The position numbers were made by a program, and so were the translations under genes. Positions 22,596-35,058 of a DNA stretch of 64,000 nt are shown here, in pieces. The stretch is from positions 1,612,001-1,676,000 of the forward strand of contig MCGE01000009.1 in NCBI GenBank assembly GCA_002105175.1. The letters run 5' to 3'. Below the pieces are notes generated by a model, which was not told the origin of the DNA, did no database searches, and worked only from the letters and a program-made list of their open reading frames with translations. Every line of letters starts with the position of its first letter. Positions within the stretch are counted from its first letter, which is position 1. This stretch comes from Absidia repens. Lineage: Eukaryota; Mucoromycota; Mucoromycetes; Mucorales; Cunninghamellaceae.

Positions 22596-23526
22596 AACAG
22601 TGACTAGTTCCGACACCTGTGCAAAGCTTGCCAAGTCCAATGGGATCAGCTTGAATACTTTTTACGATTTGAACCCCAAGGTACACCGTGGTAGCTGTGA
22701 CAATCTTGATAATGGCAAATCCTACTGTGTCAAAGCCGGAAGCAAGAGCAGCGACAACAAATCCGTTTCCGACAAGGTCACCAAACTCGGCTCCAAGGTC
22801 AACAAGTCTTCTTCCAAGAAGTCTTCCTCTTCCAGCAAAAAGAAGTCTTCCTCCAGCAAGAAGAAGTCCAAGCGCCCCTCCACCTCGTCTTCCAAGAAGG
22901 AAAAGCGCAAGAAGCTCCAAACCAACACCTCTTTCACCTATTACTGGATCGCCACCCCTGATTCTTACAAGACCAGCGGTAAGAAGGTGACCATCAAGTC
23001 CTGCTCTGGCAAATCTCTTGGTAAAGTGTCTGAAGACTATGGCGACGCGTAAGTTGAAGAATGAAAAAAAAAAAACCTCGCCATCTTTGTTTTACTTATC
23101 TTTATATCTATGGATTTCAGTCTTGTCATGGAAGGTAGTGGTGTTCTTGGTTCCAAGATCGTCAATCTTGGTGGCTGCTCTTGCTCCAACTACAAATGTT
23201 TCGAAGAAGTGGACAAGAAAGACGATCCTTTCGGTTTGACTGCCAACGGTTCTCCCTTACGTCCTTACATCACGATTGCTGCCAATGATTTGAAAATGGG
23301 TACCAAGGTCTACATTCCTCAATTGGTCGGCTGGTCTCTCCCTGGCTCCAAGAAGAAGCACAATGGTTGCGCTCTCGTCAATGATCAATCTTGGTCTTTT
23401 GGTAGCCATCATATTGACTTCTATATCTACAAGCAAAAGAACTACAAGACGTTGGACAAGCAACATCGTACTACCAAGGTCGATATCTACGAAGGTGGTA
23501 GCTGTACCATTCAAAACTACCTTTGA
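21945..23526 (+). CDS. Secreted protein with two LysM domains and a C-terminal 3D (MltA/RpfB-type) domain
   Basis: Four exons (21945-22209, 22302-22505, 22601-23048, 23121-23526) give 440 residues with consistent phases. Signal peptide ~1-22 (TLGLFVLATAQFVSAQQ), then an acidic propeptide-like stretch ending KR. LysM 1 (~89-135): NCINLSKKYGIKLDQFYSWN...KYCV. LysM 2 (~157-205): DTCAKLAKSNGISLNTFYDL...SYCV. A Lys/Ser-rich linker follows (~210-265). The C-terminal ~165 residues carry the three hallmark aspartates of a 3D domain: Asp362 in IAANDLKMGTKVYIP, Asp394 in ALVNDQSW and Asp405 in HIDFYI, with several Cys that could form disulphides. LysM binds chitin or related glycans; 3D domains form a double-psi barrel in bacterial peptidoglycan-cleaving or resuscitation proteins (family knowledge). 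A cell-wall role is inferred. Whether it is catalytic is unknown. Confidence 0.85.
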
Positions 23527-23614
23527 TCTCTCTCACTCTCACTTTTTCCCGTACACCCTCTGTAGAATAGTACTTTGTGTATTTTTTTCTTCTCATTTCT
23601 TTTTTTATATATAA

Positions 23615-23620
23615 AATAAA
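23615..23620 (+). terminator. Poly(A) signal AATAAA for the LysM-3D gene
   Basis: AATAAA about 90 bp after the stop, in a T-rich setting. Confidence 0.5.
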
Positions 23621-26330
23621 CTCTTTTTTTCTCTTTTTCTATCATCACTGTTGTGGTGATGAATGGACACTATGAAAAAAACAAACGATGCATATTCCTT
23701 TTTTTTTTTTTTTTTTTTTGGTTTTCATTGTATGGGTAGCTATGATGGGGCAGGATAAAGTACAGGCTGCGGGGTGATGGAGTAGGGTTTCCATTTCGAG
23801 GCACGAGATTTGTGATACATTAGTTTTTTATCTCGATCAGGAAATTTGAGGGTACCCAAAAAAAAACAACTACGAAGTTATATCTCTTGCGTTTTTAATG
23901 GGGATTGGATGAAAGTTGAATTTGGAGTGTTTGTGCATCGTGTAAGTCAATAGACTTTTAATGAAATACCGAGGAACGTGTGTCATATTAGGTTAGATGT
24001 TTGGAGTTGGACAAAAAAAAAAAAAAAAGCATGTGCCGGGTTTGCATAATGCAGTTACGGAAAATGGTATATTATATAAGAAAGATTAATTGCATATTGA
24101 GAAGACATATCTTTATTGAAGTATGGTCATGTATATAGGAAAACAATATGAATATGGTATGAAGGTTTACTAATCCAAAGTATTAGTCATTGTATCATAT
24201 AAAAGAATATAATTATTGTATAAGAGTGGCTGAATGGATAAGATGTACAATTGATAAAGAAAGAGATATATTTTATTCAAGCATAATAGACGAGGGTATA
24301 CAATACAATCCTAATAAACGACTTTAATCCAAAGATCCAAAGATCCAAAGAAGCAGTCATGGTATAGAAAAATGTATAATATATAAAACGGACTTAATGC
24401 ACAAGACAGATAAATGGCAGAGAAAGATACATTTTATTCAACTATAGTAGACAAGGGTATATAATACTATTCTAATAATGTGACACTAACCTAAAGAGAG
24501 AGATTGGACGAGGAGGGTCTTATGTTGTTCGTTATGCAGAGTAACAAAAAAAGAAAGAGCCAATACCGACCCAAATCTTTCCCCCCCCACTCCTCCCCAC
24601 TGACAGTGCATCGATTCGACTGGTTGCTTGATAAAATCATAGAATGGCAAGGCGCTTCTCTGTGGAAATAGTCTGTCCATGTTTCGTTCAATGGAATCAC
24701 CCCGTTTTGGTCGTTATGACAAGTATCTTCCTTTAGTGATGTTTCTCCAGGCAAGCACATTCAAAAGGGACCAACGAATTGCTTATAAGACGTACGTATA
24801 CATATCCTTCCTAACGAATCCTAAAGGCGCTAATGGTTGAGGTGGGTATTGTGTTTGTTGCTTGTTTTCTTTTTGGTGACTAAAATCCTGTACATTCAAG
24901 AAAACAGATAAAATACGATGAGCCAATTTCCTTTAAAAGCAAGGTACCAGTAAGTTGTCAAAATGAGTATAAAAATGGTATCAAATATAAGTAATTATAA
25001 TGAATACGTACCAATCGACAAGTTGCGTGTGTAATAAAAGTAAAATAAAGTAGAGGAAAAAAGTGAAAGGCTTTGACTCTTTTTTTTAAAACAGCGACAT
25101 GGCCACCTCCTGAAAAAAAAAAGGGGAGGCACAATACGGCCATTTTTTTTTTACATTTTATAAAATGAGCCCTCTCCCTTCAACATTGGCCCATCCTATA
25201 ATTTATATTCTTCATTAGGTCCATTTCCCTCCTCCCTTAGATTAATATTATTACCTAATGCATTATACTTCAATAAAATATCACCTTACTCGTTACCATT
25301 ATATGAACTACATTTCAGTTATTTTGAACGATGTGCTATTGGCTTCTTTCAAAACAATGTGCGTTTTTTATCCTAGTAGTATGTAATGGTACAGTAAGTT
25401 TATACTTTTTCATTTATCATTACTGTGTTTCATTAATTTTCGCCTCTTTCCCTTGACTTTTATGTTTAATCTCATTATTTACTACACAATAATATATTAT
25501 ATGTTCAAGTCAATGCATTTTATTTCTTGTGTGTAATCTTGAATAAATTAAATTTCCCGGAGGAATGATACAAGGGTGTCGACTGACCATTGTCATTTCT
25601 GGCTTTGTAAAAGGCGGATGCAATGATGTTGTACAGACCTGAATACCTTCCTTTTTAGGGTGAATATTGGGCCAAAAAAAAAATACGCGCGTTCTTTCTT
25701 CATCTATATTATTATTATTTAATCAACTTTGATATTGATTTTTGTAAGGTGGCGATAATGATGGATGCATAAGCAGGCTTGTAATAAACAAAAGCCGTCT
25801 CATTGATGAAATTAGGTTGGAGGATGATGAACTCGGACGGACTTTTCTTTTTGTGCGTAATATGAGCGCTTTTCGTTCAAGTCTGACCACCCGCTCCCTT
25901 TCTTCTAATTTACCAAGTATGATATCAAGTGTTGATTATACATATTTTTCAATTATCCATTTTCATCATTTTATTGCTCTTCAAATACACATCTCATCGC
26001 TATTATTACCAGTTTCACAACCCACAAAACACATAAATTGCCAAATGCCAAGACCAAAAGAGAAAAAAAAAAAAAAAGAGCGGTGTCGGATCTGGCTTGA
26101 ATGTTTCCCATTCTTCCGTATCACATACAGTGGAAAAAAAAGAAAAAACAAAATGCTTATAAAAGGAAATTGTCTATATAAAGTAGAAGAGGCTGCTAAA
26201 CATAGATTGATAAATATTTTTTTATTTCATGGATCCAAATACATAATAATAATAATAATAATAAAAGATGGTTGACTATCTTAGTACACTACAAAAAAAT
26301 CTACACGACACATACTATCTAATATAATAA
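23621..26330. other. Gene-free region of about 2.7 kb
   Basis: A/T-rich. It contains a degenerate tandem repeat (24100-24485) and a short plus-strand reading frame at about 25863-25917 that resembles a mitochondrial presequence but leads nowhere recognisable. Otherwise nothing supported. Confidence 0.4.
24100..24485. repeat. Degenerate tandem repeat, about three units of ~155-160 bp
   Basis: Units begin near 24105, 24262 and 24422 with the shared core AAAGATAYATTTTATTCAA, then AATAGACRAGGGTATA and a CTAATAA block. The first unit is most diverged. A small CCAAAGAT triplication sits in the middle unit (~24335-24358). Confidence 0.55.
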
Positions 26331-28849
26331 CTACTGTAAAATCACCGTTTCTCCAAAAGCCATGGTAACAAATTGGCTTGCGTAGGTAGAGGGTATCGTT
26401 GTCTTCTCGTCGTCATGGGTCGACGTCATAGAAGACGAAGAGGTGAGGAGAACAGTGGAGTGAGTGTCGCTGCGAGCGGTAGTGGATGATGAAGCATGAT
26501 CCAGGAGAGTAGTCGTGTTTCCAGAGTGTTGTTGCTTGGGTGAAAAGGAGGACGACGTGGTGGAAGATGTGGAAGATGTTGTTGAGGAAGCCGAGGAGGG
26601 TACAGATTCCATAGATATACTGTTGTTGTGATCCTGATCAAGAAGATGTTGTCGCTTTTGCCATAGTTCTGCCAAAGCACGAGGTGGCTCCAAATAATGC
26701 TCGTCCGACATCATAAACGTTCCCCAATGTATGCCAACAGATAACCGAGGCATTTTTAAATCTTCATGTACTCGGATGGCATCTTCCGGACCCATATGTA
26801 CATGCTGCATCATGGGTTCAGGCTTGAAGCTACCTATTGGAATGGCCGCCAAGGTAAACGGAGCATACAAGTCACCAATAGCTTTAAATAAATCCGGCAA
26901 GTATCCAGTGTCCCCACTATGATATAAAAAAGAAGAAGAATGTATATATTAGAGTTTGGAGAACTTCCTATTATCCCGTTCCTTTTTTTCATTTTGCGCT
27001 AGTCAAGTCTTACATACCAAAAGAATATTGCATCTTCTTGTCCTTTGACTACGAAGCTACACCAGAGAGTTCCATTCTTTTCAAAAGGTGTCCTAGATCC
27101 ACTCCAGTGCTAAGCACACAAATATTGTATATATAAAATAAAATATGAAACCAATAGATATATATATATATATCATATCACTACTTACCATAGCAGGCAC
27201 ACACGCAATGATAATATCGGGCCGAGAATGATGTTGTATCTCTTGCCACCAATCCAATTCCACACTAGCCATATTAAAGATCAAATATACAAACGATAAG
27301 ACAAACGATTCTTACCCTATTTTCAGTAGCTTTCACATCACTTACACATTTGTCACTTTACGTTTCAAAAACCAATGACGCAGTCCCAGCGGTACATACC
27401 AAGTCACAGAATTCCCCAATTGATACACAACCTTTTCATCTACGAAAAGGGATAAGAAAAAAAAAAGGTTAATACAATAGTTAATACTGATCATCTAGTA
27501 AGGCAGAAAGCAACCCCCCCCTGCTCCCTCCCTCTCCCTGTAATTCTGTAGCTTGATGTACTTACCAAGGTGATCAAAATGATCATGTGATACCAACACA
27601 ATGTCCAGATCTTTTTCAAATTTTTCTAAAGGACAAGGGATAGGTCGGAGCCGTTTGGGACCAAGATAGTCATTAATAGAGCAGCGAGAGAAGACAGGAT
27701 CTAAAGTAAATGACAGTCGATACAATTAGTTGGAATATATATATATATATATATGAATGATCGCTGTAGCACAGACACACCAGCAATCAAATCTGACCCA
27801 GCCCCTGTTACATAAAAGTCTTGTCCTCTCTCTCTCCGTTCTCTTACCTGTCAAGATGGCCAAACCTTCAATAGTAATTAAACAAGTCGATTGCCTAGAG
27901 ATAAATAAAAAGGTAAAAAAAAAAAAAGATGTCAGTAAATCAAACATTCCCCGAAAAAAGGATTTCTTATCTGATCCTCAAGCGATGTTTGTTTATTGTT
28001 TGTTATTTTCTTGTTTTTTTTGTTTTTGTTTTGGTTACTTTGTTATTTTTTTTTTTTTGTTTTTTTTTTTTTGTAATTTACCCAAACCACGTAAATGTAA
28101 CGGGACCATCTTTTGCAGCTTTATGCACATTTGCTGGTGCGAGTGAAGAGGTGTTGTCGAGCCAGCTTCGGTCATGATCTTCGAGCTTATAGTCCTGATC
28201 CATTGTGTTCTTGTTCGTATGTTTGGCGAAAATAGTTTTCAAGGCAGGCGTTTGGACAGGTAAAGATTGTTCCAATTCCTAGAATGATATGATAAACAAA
28301 CAAAAAACGTTAAAGCGCCCATTGGTGTAAACCCCCCCCTCCCCGTCTCTCTCCTCCTCTCTCCTTTCCTCCTTATTTTGTCATCAATAAAAGCTTATAT
28401 ATTATACTTACGAGTTGTGTTTTAGGCAAACCATTCCCTTTCCATCGACGTAACCAGAATAACGCTGTTTCAAGGAACGGCACATCATGCCATTCTTCAA
28501 AAGGATTTACAAATCTTGTATTGACCTATGTATGATTGGAGAGAAAATCGATTAGTACTAAATAATCAATCGTTGTAGTTGTTGCGTTTAGGAGAGTGGC
28601 GGGAGGTATTGCCTTCAAACTAGCATATCGGTCTTCAGGTCGCAAAAGCTGTTTTCGCTTCTTGATGTTCATTTTTCTAGTAGTTTCGGCCAAGCGTGCG
28701 GCTTGAGATATCTTGATATAATAGTACAATAAGGCAGAGGCAGAGACAGTTGCAATCAAAGTAGGAATGGTCAAAGGATGATCCAGTGGAGGAACAACAA
28801 TATTAAAAAAAACGAGAGGTCGTTTACTGAGATTCGTCAGTTGCGCCAT
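26331..28849 (-). CDS. N-acyl-phosphatidylethanolamine-hydrolysing phospholipase D (NAPE-PLD), Fmp30-like
   Basis: Nine phase-consistent exons (28849-28613, 28525-28412, 28278-28082, 27894-27848, 27700-27566, 27439-27346, 27264-27189, 27109-27018, 26916-26331) give 525 residues. An N-terminal hydrophobic segment (~27-45) suggests membrane anchoring, mitochondrial in yeast Fmp30. The metallo-beta-lactamase fold is complete: TFTWFGQSTCLI, the zinc motif HDHFDH, HWSGSR, FFCGDTGY, HVHMGPEDA and GIHWGTFMMSDEH. All expected metal-binding His/Asp are present. The enzyme releases N-acylethanolamines from NAPE (family knowledge). The C-terminal ~130 residues are a Ser/Thr-rich extension not typical of the family. 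Exon 1 appears to end at a GC donor (AAG|GCAATA). No in-phase GT donor gives a normal intron there. Confidence 0.92.
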
Positions 28850-30027
28850 GGCGTTATCGAGTCTATAGGTAGGTATATATATATAATAAAAAGTGGTTAA
28901 AAAGAAAGGAAAAAGAAAGGAAAAAAAAGGGATAGAGCATAAATAAAATCGTACCTGACTATGGCACAGTATTCAAAGTCCGCGACCCACCTGTTTGCCG
29001 TAATGACAAAATCACATGGAAAATCAACAAAATGATGACTTTTTTGCTTTGTCTGGTCAGTGTGTTTCAGTCTCCCTATTGTCTTGTGTTGAAAGAAAAA
29101 AGGATGAGTAAACGAGTCCATCGACATAGAATTGTTCTTAATGTTTATTATTTGTGTTGAATATATAGTTATTTTACTTTCCATTACATATCGTGTATCA
29201 GATTTTTCTATGTTTCAAAAGTGACATTGTAGCTCCCCTCCTTCTTTTGTTAAAGAAAAGGCAGTGATATGTAGTATTCGGATGTTCCTATTTAATACAA
29301 AGAGCTGTTATACAATCATATCTCAGGGATTGTCTTACCTTGTTGATATAAAAAAAAAACATTCTCTAGGACCACCAAATAACACCAGCGTAGTCATCGA
29401 CATTCCAACTAATCCCCGGTCATCCATTCACACACCATTTGTGGCATCGATGCTGTTTTCCTTTCTTCCCAATTTTAATCCTTCCATTGTAATCCAATCA
29501 GTAAATCACCTTAGTGTCATTGGTTTTATATATACTATTGATGCTCGGCAAGGGAAAAGTGGATACAATGATCCTTCAAACTAGCAACAAAAACTAATAA
29601 AATTATGACACATATATAAAATATGTTTGCCTAAAAAGAATAATTTTTTTTTTACTTACATCGTTGTTCGAAGTGAATTCACCATATATTTGATTGTCGG
29701 TTCATTTGATATGTCCGTTTAACAGTTGTTTGCTCCAAATAAGAGTATCAAATCCGAATAATGAGGTAAGATGGACGGCGAACTACCAACTTGATTGTAT
29801 CAGCGCTGCTGTTGTCAGTAGGTAAACCAGGTTCACGTATAGCTACCTGGTGTGAATGTTGAGACAAAACAAGAAAGAAACATAACAAATTCAAATGCCG
29901 AAGAGATTGTAATGATGAAAGTGATTCTTTTTTTTTATTAAAGCAATTGTATGAGAAAAAAAAAAGGCGGGGGGGATTCATGAAAATAATAATGTCTACA
30001 GATATATAATAAAATGTCAAAATCTAA
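28850..30027. other. Gene-free gap
   Basis: About 1.2 kb between the NOC2 stop and the NAPE-PLD start, both on the minus strand. A minus-strand open frame at 29748-29860 (VAIREPGLPTDNSS...) has an acceptor-like CACCAG in front but no partner exon. Nothing else supported. Confidence 0.35.
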
Positions 30028-33000
30028 CTAAGCAAAAACATAGTGTCTGGCTTGATCACTGGCAGGAGCAAACCCAACGTTGGCACGTTGAATAAGGACG
30101 GCGTTTGATTTGATTTCGAGCTAAAAATAAATGCATGAATTGAGTCAAACTACTTTCATGGCAAAACCATTGCACTAATGCTTTTTTTTTCCCCCTTTTT
30201 GTACCTTTTTCACTAAATCCATCAGTTTCCGACTACCCTTCGCGTTCTTCGATTTCTTGGCAAATCGCTTCACCTGAATATAAATAAAAAGGATTAATTT
30301 TTGGGATCAAATGCCACACACACAGTTATTGATCTGCTGGAAACTTACCCCGATGATTGTTGGAATAGCCATTTCTGGGAAAGAGATGTGATGGTAGTAA
30401 GGCTTGAAACTTGCTTCCAGTACTTCTGAGATTTGATCGATGATGCCATCCTATTGATAAATAAATAAATATATATATATATGGATTGAGTCACAAAACC
30501 AATGGCTATACTATATGTATATATGTTTGCCCGTTACCTGATATGTCCGACCACGCAGGTATGGTTTAGGTGCTCGAATATGAATATCCCAGTCAAGAGG
30601 TTTTGAGGTCGATGGTTTGGGTTTGTTCTTCAATTCCGCACTGTCCAAAATTTCCAGTATATAAGGTGCAAGAGGAATGTACACTTTTGAAGCATCGCAA
30701 AGAGCAGCCATACTCTTCAGAATATGGAATCGAAGTGGATAGTATTGAGCAGTAGGAATAAGGCTACAAAATGTAAAAAAAGAAATACGTCAGTAAAACC
30801 AAGTTACTGATGTATTTTTTTAAGATCTTTACCGAATGGCACCAAGAGCAATTTGAGTAAGAGGGTACACCAAAGGCTTTAATGGAGATTCTTCACCATC
30901 TTCAGAAGGTTGACAGTAAGCAGAAAGCACATTGGACCAAAAATCGATACAGTGAACATATTGCCAATTATAGACAGACTTGAATGTTTCCTAAAGAAAA
31001 AACAAAAAACCCTTATTAATATCTATAATACAGACCAAGATATTTAATACTTACATCTGATTTGGTTTGCATGGCACCACGTAAATGGATACCCAATTGA
31101 CGAATATATACGAATGCTTGTTGATAACTGAGAGTTTGATCAAATCCATAGAGTTCAACAGCCAAGTTTCGCATCAAGTTGATTGCTGGAAGAGTGTGGA
31201 CATTGGTCAATTTGCAGCTGCGGACAAATGTCAAGTACATGTTCTTCAAACAAGTATCCAAAAATGGCACCTCAGTCTTGTCCTTGTTGATCACACGACT
31301 AGATGCGAGGGTACGGATCGCCAAGAAACTTTGAATACGTACATTGTCGGTAGAGCCCAAACCTGAGTAACAGTCCAACAAAATCTGTGGGTCAAAGAAA
31401 TTGAGAAAAGGGAAGGTAGTATGTGTAAGTAGCAGCTATGACTCATTTCTTCTTTACTTGCTTTTTTTTTCATTTACCTTCAAGTAATCCTTAGCCAACT
31501 TTTCAAAACAAGTCCAGTAGGCGGTACACTTTTCTGCTTCATGGATGGCCAGGTATTGCATATTGGGATCGGTCAAAGTCTTCATCAAATAAAGTAAACT
31601 GGTGAGGTAAGCCTTGACAGTAGATTGCCAAACGTTCCAGCGATGAGAAGTTCTAGGGGAGCCATTTTCAGTTTTGGGTTTCAAATATTTACCAAAGACA
31701 ATAGGAGCAAGGCGCATAGCGGAGGTCAGAACGTTGTTGAATACTATTTAATAAGAATAAAAAAAAAAGAAGGTGGTGTTGGTCAATAGGGATCTTAGGC
31801 ATTTATCTTATTAGTTTCAAAAAGTGCACTTACCATTGGGATCAATGACCTTGTAAATAAAAGTAGTCTTTTCACGTTCTTCTTCATCCGCCATTCGGGT
31901 TGCTGATTTGAAAGCTGCAAACAATCGTTTTGCCGCTTTGGAGTCACCATTTGCTTCAATTTGTTCCACCCATTTGTCCAGCATGGCTTTCGTCACCGTC
32001 ACCAACGACTTGTCGTTTTGCATGTTGATTTCTTGGTCATCATCTTGGTCATCCCCTGATTCGAATTCCTTATCTTCGTCATTGTCGTCGTCGTTTTCTT
32101 CTTCGTCCTCTTCGTCCTCAGACATGTCAAAGCCCAAGAGATCCGCATCTTCCTTTTCCAAAAACTTGTAAAATTCAGGATCCTGTTTCTTGAGTTGTTC
32201 CATTTCAGCTTTGTGTTTCTTGGCGTCACGTAAAAGCTTTTCCTTGCTGTCTCCATTTTCACTGTCTTCATCGCTGCTATTGTCGTCGTCATCGTCACTG
32301 GATTTTTCATCATCGAGATCGTCGTTCACAGCAGCATCCTCCAGTTGTTCTTCATCATCATCATCGCTGTCTTCATCATCATCATCATCATCATTATTGA
32401 TTGCCATTTCCTCGTCATTATCCACGCTTTCAGAATCGCTTTGGCTGTGTTCGCTGGTGGTATCTTCCATAGGTTCGTCAACATCTTCTTCGACAGGTTT
32501 GGCTGGTTTGGTCACCTTCAAAAATTCTTCTTCGTCTTCATCAACCACATCCTCGGCAGGCACTTGCTCTAATTGTTGTAAATCCTAAAAAATAAAGGCA
32601 CATCAATTATAATCATCCGTTAGTATCTGTTAGCCAATCAAGATAATTACTATCTTATAAACACATGACATACCTTGTCCAACGCATCGTCGTCTTCCGA
32701 ATCCACGGCAAATCCACCATTGAAGAAATCTTCCACTGACATGGAGGCAGATCTAAAACAAAAAAAAGATTAGCAAAGTCATCGTAAATCGAAATATACG
32801 TCAATAATCTACATACTTTTCGGCAGCTTTGGATTTCACTATTGATTGAATCAATATATTATCGTCTGTTAGTATACAACTGTCAAAGATCACTTTTCTT
32901 TTTGAATTCTTGTACTTACCTTTCTTATCTTTTTTATCTTTGACAGAACTGACACTCTTTTCCACCTTGTTGCTGGGTCTGGAGGTCTTTTTGCTATGCT

Positions 33001-33031
33001 TTTTCGTATTTGCTTTGTTGGATTTTGCCAT
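30028..33031 (-). CDS. NOC2: Nucleolar complex protein 2 (NOC2), 60S ribosome assembly factor
   Basis: About eleven exons; the first is 33031-32920, the second 32838-32817 (22 nt) and the last ends at 30028. The product is about 740 residues, close to yeast Noc2 (710). The N-terminus is basic ([13 protein letters not shown]), followed by [20 protein letters not shown] and a very acidic Asp/Glu region. The conserved Noc2 domain then follows: [80 protein letters not shown] and [19 protein letters not shown]. Noc2 with Mak21/Noc1 and then Noc3 exports and matures pre-60S particles in the nucleolus and nucleoplasm (family knowledge). The gene diverges from the GNAT gene at 35059. Interior exon borders were not all computed to the base. 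Confidence 0.92.
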
Positions 33032-33499
33032 GTTTGCAGATATGAATGTAAAAGTAAAAAAAAAAAAAAAAAAAAAGAAAGGGCGCAAAAAGGGAAAAAG
33101 AGAAAAAAGCACAAAAGTACTCCGACAAAAAGCCACACTTTATGCCAAAAGACAAAAAAAAGAAAGGAGCGGACATCCAAACAGAAAGAAAGCTCAAGTA
33201 CAGTTTTTTTGTGAAGACTCTGAGGGCGCAAATAACCACATTGAATAAGCTGGAAAAACAGGGAAAAAAATATTATTGCAGACAATGCCTAGGGTTATCA
33301 ATATGGAGGGTGGAGTCGAAATAGAGCTACTTCATGATATTAAATAACCTAGGATGGCCTACCAGTAGCTGAAACCCTAGGGACGGGAAAGAGTCAAGTA
33401 AGTAAGCTAGAAAGAAGGTATTTGCTACGGGAACACACACGTAAAATATATCCACAATGTCAGATTTTCTCATTATTTGATGGATCATAAGATGTTTTT

Positions 33500-34185
33500 A
33501 ATAAAAATACATATTTTATTTGAAACGTAGTTGTCAATACTAAACTAAGGGCGTGTGTGCGGCGGTGGGGAAGGGGTTCATTATAAGAAGGGATCTAATG
33601 GCGGGATCTATCAAAGGTAGCAATGAAGGAGACTCATGGGCGAAATAAAGAATGGTTAATGCTGTGCAAAGGAGACAGTTGAAAAAAATGGTATGGTTGA
33701 TATACTGTAAAAGGTCTGCAAAAGTGTAACTGGACAACTTTTTATTGAAGCAAAAAACTGGTACAAAGGGGTGTTGGTAGTAAAAAAGAGATCTATTGTA
33801 TAAGACATGAGAAAGACAAATAGGACATTTTTTTTATTAAAGCAAGGAAAAAATACATATTTTATTCAAATATGGATACAAACTATGGACACACTAACAC
33901 TAAGCTAAGCTAAGTTAATGTAGGCTCCAAAAAGCCAACTAAAGGTAGTTCTAAATCCTGGATCCAAAATGAAAGGGTTTCCCCATGCATGTTGCAATCC
34001 CTGAACTGAAACCCCTTTTAAATTAGTCCTGATACAATTCTAGGTCCAAAATAACCCCACAGAAGTTGAATGATGAAGAAAAATTCAATGAAAAAAAAAG
34101 AAAGAGAGCCGAAAAAATGAAAAGGGCGGGTGAGAGGAAAATAAACATTTCACGTGGGCGGGATTTGAAATGTGTTTTTTTGTGT
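33500..34185 (+). repeat. Dispersed ~0.68-kb repeat, copy B
   Basis: Same order of blocks as copy A on the same strand, including ATCCAAAATGAAAGGGTTTC, TTAGTCCTGATAC, the purine tract and TTTCACGTGGGCGGGATTTG. Copies A and B match over almost their whole length with small indels. Confidence 0.7.
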
Positions 34186-34952
34186 CTCAAGGGCACACCC
34201 GACCCTCTCTTCCTTTTTACAACAGCCAAAACCATGCAACATCATCATGACGGTTCTATTTTTATAATGCCAAGGAATGGGAAGAAGAATACATGTCTGT
34301 GGTCAGTGATCAAGAGCCCTTCCGCTTTGTAGACCAAAAGGACGAGATGGGTTTTTATATGGTGGAGGGAGGGGTTTACTGGCGTTACCTCCCCTCTATC
34401 TGACCACGGGACCGAAATCGACTTTTCGTTTTATGCCATACTCTTTTTATGTTCCTTATAGTTGCTTAAAACATGATAAAAAAGAACTTATTTTTGTCTA
34501 GAAAATTATGACTACAAACATCCAATTTGAGGGCACGAAAGAAATAAACGACCGGGCGGTTTGATGATCTCTGGTCATCAAATTTGGCCGATTTTTTTTC
34601 TGGCGTAGAGTCTTGGTGGAATGTTAGGAATCTACATCTAAAAAATCTACTACATGCTATGCTAAGCATAAAAGGTTCGTGAAGGGTCATTTTTGCATTG
34701 AACTACTATAAAAACCATCCCCAACTTCATCGAGTCCCTCACTCAAAAATGAAAATAGACCCTGAAATCATAACGAGGATGCAGAGCAATAAAGTAAATA
34801 CAGTAAAGTGCATTAATGACAAGGTAGCAAATTTATCTTGATCCAGGAGCCAAAACTCCTTTCCCCTTCAAAAAACAAAAAATTCAAGGGATCGGTCGTT
34901 GATTTTGTTTTCGTTGCCGCAGTTTTTCTGTCGAATCACCGACACTCTATTG

Positions 34953-34958
34953 TATAAA
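34953..34958 (+). promoter_or_regulatory. TATA-box-like element upstream of the GNAT gene
   Basis: TATAAA (in TTGTATAAATG) about 100 bp upstream of the ATG at 35059, followed by a C/T-rich leader. Position and sequence fit a TATA box; no other evidence. Confidence 0.4.
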
Positions 34959-35058
34959 TGCACTCATTCTCTACTCTTTTTTCTCGGAAATCCCTCCTCC
35001 CCCCTCCTCGTCCGTCCTTCTTTTTTTTTTTAAAAAAAAAGAAAATAATAATCCTACA

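Larger units (their letters stand above)
33032..35058. other. Divergent intergenic region with a repeat copy
   Basis: About 2 kb between divergent NOC2 and GNAT start codons, largely occupied by repeat copy B (33500-34185). The left flank has an A run near 33057-33076. The right flank has a TATA-like element about 100 bp before the GNAT start. Confidence 0.45.

Noticed and set aside
29748..29860. Minus-strand frame VAIREPGLPTDNSS... with acceptor-like sequence before it
   Set aside because: No in-phase partner exon found and it does not continue NOC2, which already has its own stop at 30028.
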